A stretch of 64,000 nt of DNA from Salinicola rhizosphaerae (GTDB taxonomy: Bacteria > Pseudomonadota > Gammaproteobacteria > Pseudomonadales > Halomonadaceae), in assembly GCF_014652715.1 (NCBI RefSeq), contig NZ_BMZI01000001.1:439918-503917 (forward strand). Reading direction: 5' to 3'. Position 1 is the stretch's first letter; every line of letters starts with the position of its first letter. This document shows positions 63,220 to 64,000 of this stretch, piece after piece. Below the pieces are notes generated by a model. It did no database searches and had not been told where the DNA came from. It saw only the letters and a program-made list of their open reading frames with translations. The position numbers and the translations under genes were made by a program.

Positions 63220-63564
63220 TCATTCGTTATCCAGAGTGACTATCAACCCGTTGAGCATCGAAGATATCTCTCGGGTTTCCTGCAACCACCGCTGGCCTTG
63301 CTGATGTTCGATATAGCCGATTTCCATGCCGATATAGACCTGAGTACGCAACTCGGCACAAGAGCCTCTGGCAACGACCAGGAAGTGGCGTTTGTCCTTA
63401 CTCGTATACCGGCTCATACCCTCGGCAATGTTGCTAGGAATGGAAAGTCCTGAACGCGTGACCTGGTCTCGAAAGCCAAAATCACGCAGGGCGGAAAAGG
63501 TCTTGTAGAGCTCAGCTGACAAGCGTGCCGAGCGTTTCCAAACCTGCAATCTTTCAAAATTCAT
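63220..63564 (-). CDS. Four-helix-bundle protein (23S rRNA intervening-sequence protein family)
   Basis: 114 residues: MNFERLQVWKRSARLSAELY, LRDFGFRDQVTRSGLSIPSNIAEGMSR (in part, RSGLSIPSNIAEGMSR), SCAELRTQVYIGMEIGYI and a final helix. WKRSxxLS...RSxxSIPSNIAEG...AELxTQ is the signature of the S23/IVP-type four-helix-bundle family, also related to Avd of diversity-generating retroelements. Function is unknown. It sits between cysD and cysN, same strand, within an apparent insertion bounded by inverted heptamer arrays. No reverse transcriptase or transposase is near. Confidence 0.88.
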   Translation of the reverse strand: MNFERLQVWKRSARLSAELYKTFSALRDFGFRDQVTRSGLSIPSNIAEGMSRYTSKDKRHFLVVARGSCAELRTQVYIGMEIGYIEHQQGQRWLQETREISSMLNGLIVTLDNE

Positions 63565-63613
63565 GAATTCACTCCAAGCCGCAAGCCAATAAAAAAGCGC
63601 TTTTACCTGCAAA

Positions 63614-63636
63614 ATCAAAAGGTTCTGGCTTTTGAT
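63614..63636. other. Hairpin upstream of the four-helix-bundle ORF
   Basis: 8-bp arms ATCAAAAG/CTTTTGAT with a 7-base loop, lying between the ORF and the right-hand heptamer array. A short palindrome AAAAGCGCTTTT is at 63592-63603. Both are AT-rich compared with the operon; they may be part of the inserted element. Confidence 0.5.
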
Positions 63637-63640
63637 CTTT

Positions 63641-63670
63641 CTTACAGCTTAAAGCTTATGGCTTCCAGCT
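63641..63670 (-). repeat. Heptamer array, right end of the element in cysDN
   Basis: Read on the minus strand, four heptamers (AGCTGGA, AGCCATA, AGCTTTA, AGCTGTA) plus AG. Aligned to the left array it matches at 24 of 30 positions in inverted orientation. It is 3 bases from the hairpin next to the cysD stop. Confidence 0.7.
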
Positions 63671-63672
63671 CT

Positions 63673-63695
63673 CTAACGCGCCTCTGGCGCGTTAG
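63673..63695. terminator. Hairpin overlapping the cysD stop codon
   Basis: CTAACGCGCC and its complement form a 10-bp stem with a 3-base loop; the cysD TAA lies in one arm. There is no T run, so it could be a processing or Rho-related hairpin rather than a full terminator. It marks the boundary of the inserted region. Confidence 0.55.
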
Positions 63696-64000
63696 AAGTA
63701 CCCTTCGCGCTTTTTCTTCTCCATCGAGCCCACCTGATCCTTGTCGATGGCGCGGCCGGAGCGCTCGGAGGTGCGGGTCAGCAGCATCTCCTGGATGATC
63801 TCGGGCAACGTGGCGGCTTTGGATTCCACGGCGCCGGTCAGCGGGTAGCAGCCGAGCGTGCGGAAGCGCACCCACTTCTCTTCGGGCACTTCGCCGGGTT
63901 CGAGCGGCAGACGCTCGTCGTCGACCATCACCAGCATGCCGTCGCGCTCGACCACCGGGCGCGGCGCGGAGTAGTAGAGCGGCACGATGGGGATCGATTC
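63692..64000 (-). CDS. cysD: Sulfate adenylyltransferase subunit 2 (5' end beyond window)
   Basis: The last ~102 residues of CysD, the ATP-binding subunit of ATP sulfurylase, open at the window edge. Recognised from [20 protein letters not shown] (in part, [14 protein letters not shown]), [35 protein letters not shown] and the C-terminus [15 protein letters not shown]. It precedes cysN in the same direction, as is usual, but the intervening 550 bases are not. Confidence 0.95.
   Translation of the reverse strand, partial: ESIPIVPLYYSAPRPVVERDGMLVMVDDERLPLEPGEVPEEKWVRFRTLGCYPLTGAVESKAATLPEIIQEMLLTRTSERSGRAIDKDQVGSMEKKKREGYF

Overview
The window reads as chromosomal DNA of a halophilic gammaproteobacterium, most likely Halomonadaceae (Halomonas, Salinicola, Kushneria or Chromohalobacter type). 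The support is high-GC coding sequence, gammaproteobacterial versions of housekeeping genes (GrxA, ClsA, RF3, PpnN, YfcL, YgfZ, Nei, class I fumarase), a single-chain GcvP and the order thrS-infC-rpmI-rplT-pheS-pheT-ihfA. This placement is made by recognition of protein families, not by a search. No rRNA, CRISPR array, insertion sequence or intact prophage was seen.

Layout. 1-12.6 kb: housekeeping and repair genes, mostly on the minus strand: YihY/BrkB (cut by the window edge), a HypT-like LysR regulator, cardiolipin synthase, fumarase A, endonuclease VIII, UvrB, a small HMA-fold protein, YgfZ (plus strand), a TatD-family nuclease, MscL with an added zinc ribbon, and release factor 3. 12.9-22.7 kb: mainly plus strand, with a RegB/RegA (RoxS/RoxR) redox two-component pair, an inositol-monophosphatase-family enzyme, glutaredoxin 1, an MFS exporter (minus), then an envelope-flavoured run of acyltransferase, LysM/LytM lipoprotein, GT4 glycosyltransferase, PAP2 phosphatase and AlkB-like dioxygenase. 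22.8-28 kb: the complete glycine cleavage system, gcvT divergent from gcvH-gcvP, with repeated GTTTC/GAAAC palindromes between them. 28-32 kb: a LysR regulator, yfcL-ppnN and mioC with a small membrane protein. 32-39.3 kb: the translation operon, with infC starting at a rare ATC codon. 39.5-46.1 kb: a TSP3/OmpA lipoprotein, a DUF2489 protein, cysQ, an SLC13-type transporter, a small secreted protein, tRNA-Pro(GGG) and lrgAB.

46.3-64 kb is the accessory region. A lone phage-tailspike-like beta-helix protein (plus strand) converges on a minus-strand run of about 15 kb: cysD-[four-helix-bundle ORF]-cysN-sulfotransferase-Wzy-like polymerase-GT4-KpsS-like protein-kdsA-kdsC-kpsF-cysC-WcaJ-like initiating transferase-two acyltransferases-a small Tat-signal protein. 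Together these genes could activate sulfate to PAPS (CysDN, CysC), make CMP-Kdo precursors (KpsF, KdsA, KdsC), start a lipid-linked sugar, extend and polymerise it, and decorate it with sulfate and acyl groups. The natural reading is a sulfated, Kdo-containing, acylated surface polysaccharide with its own supply of sulfate donor. The four-helix-bundle ORF between cysD and cysN lies between inverted 30-base arrays of a 7-base repeat and looks like a recent insertion into the operon.
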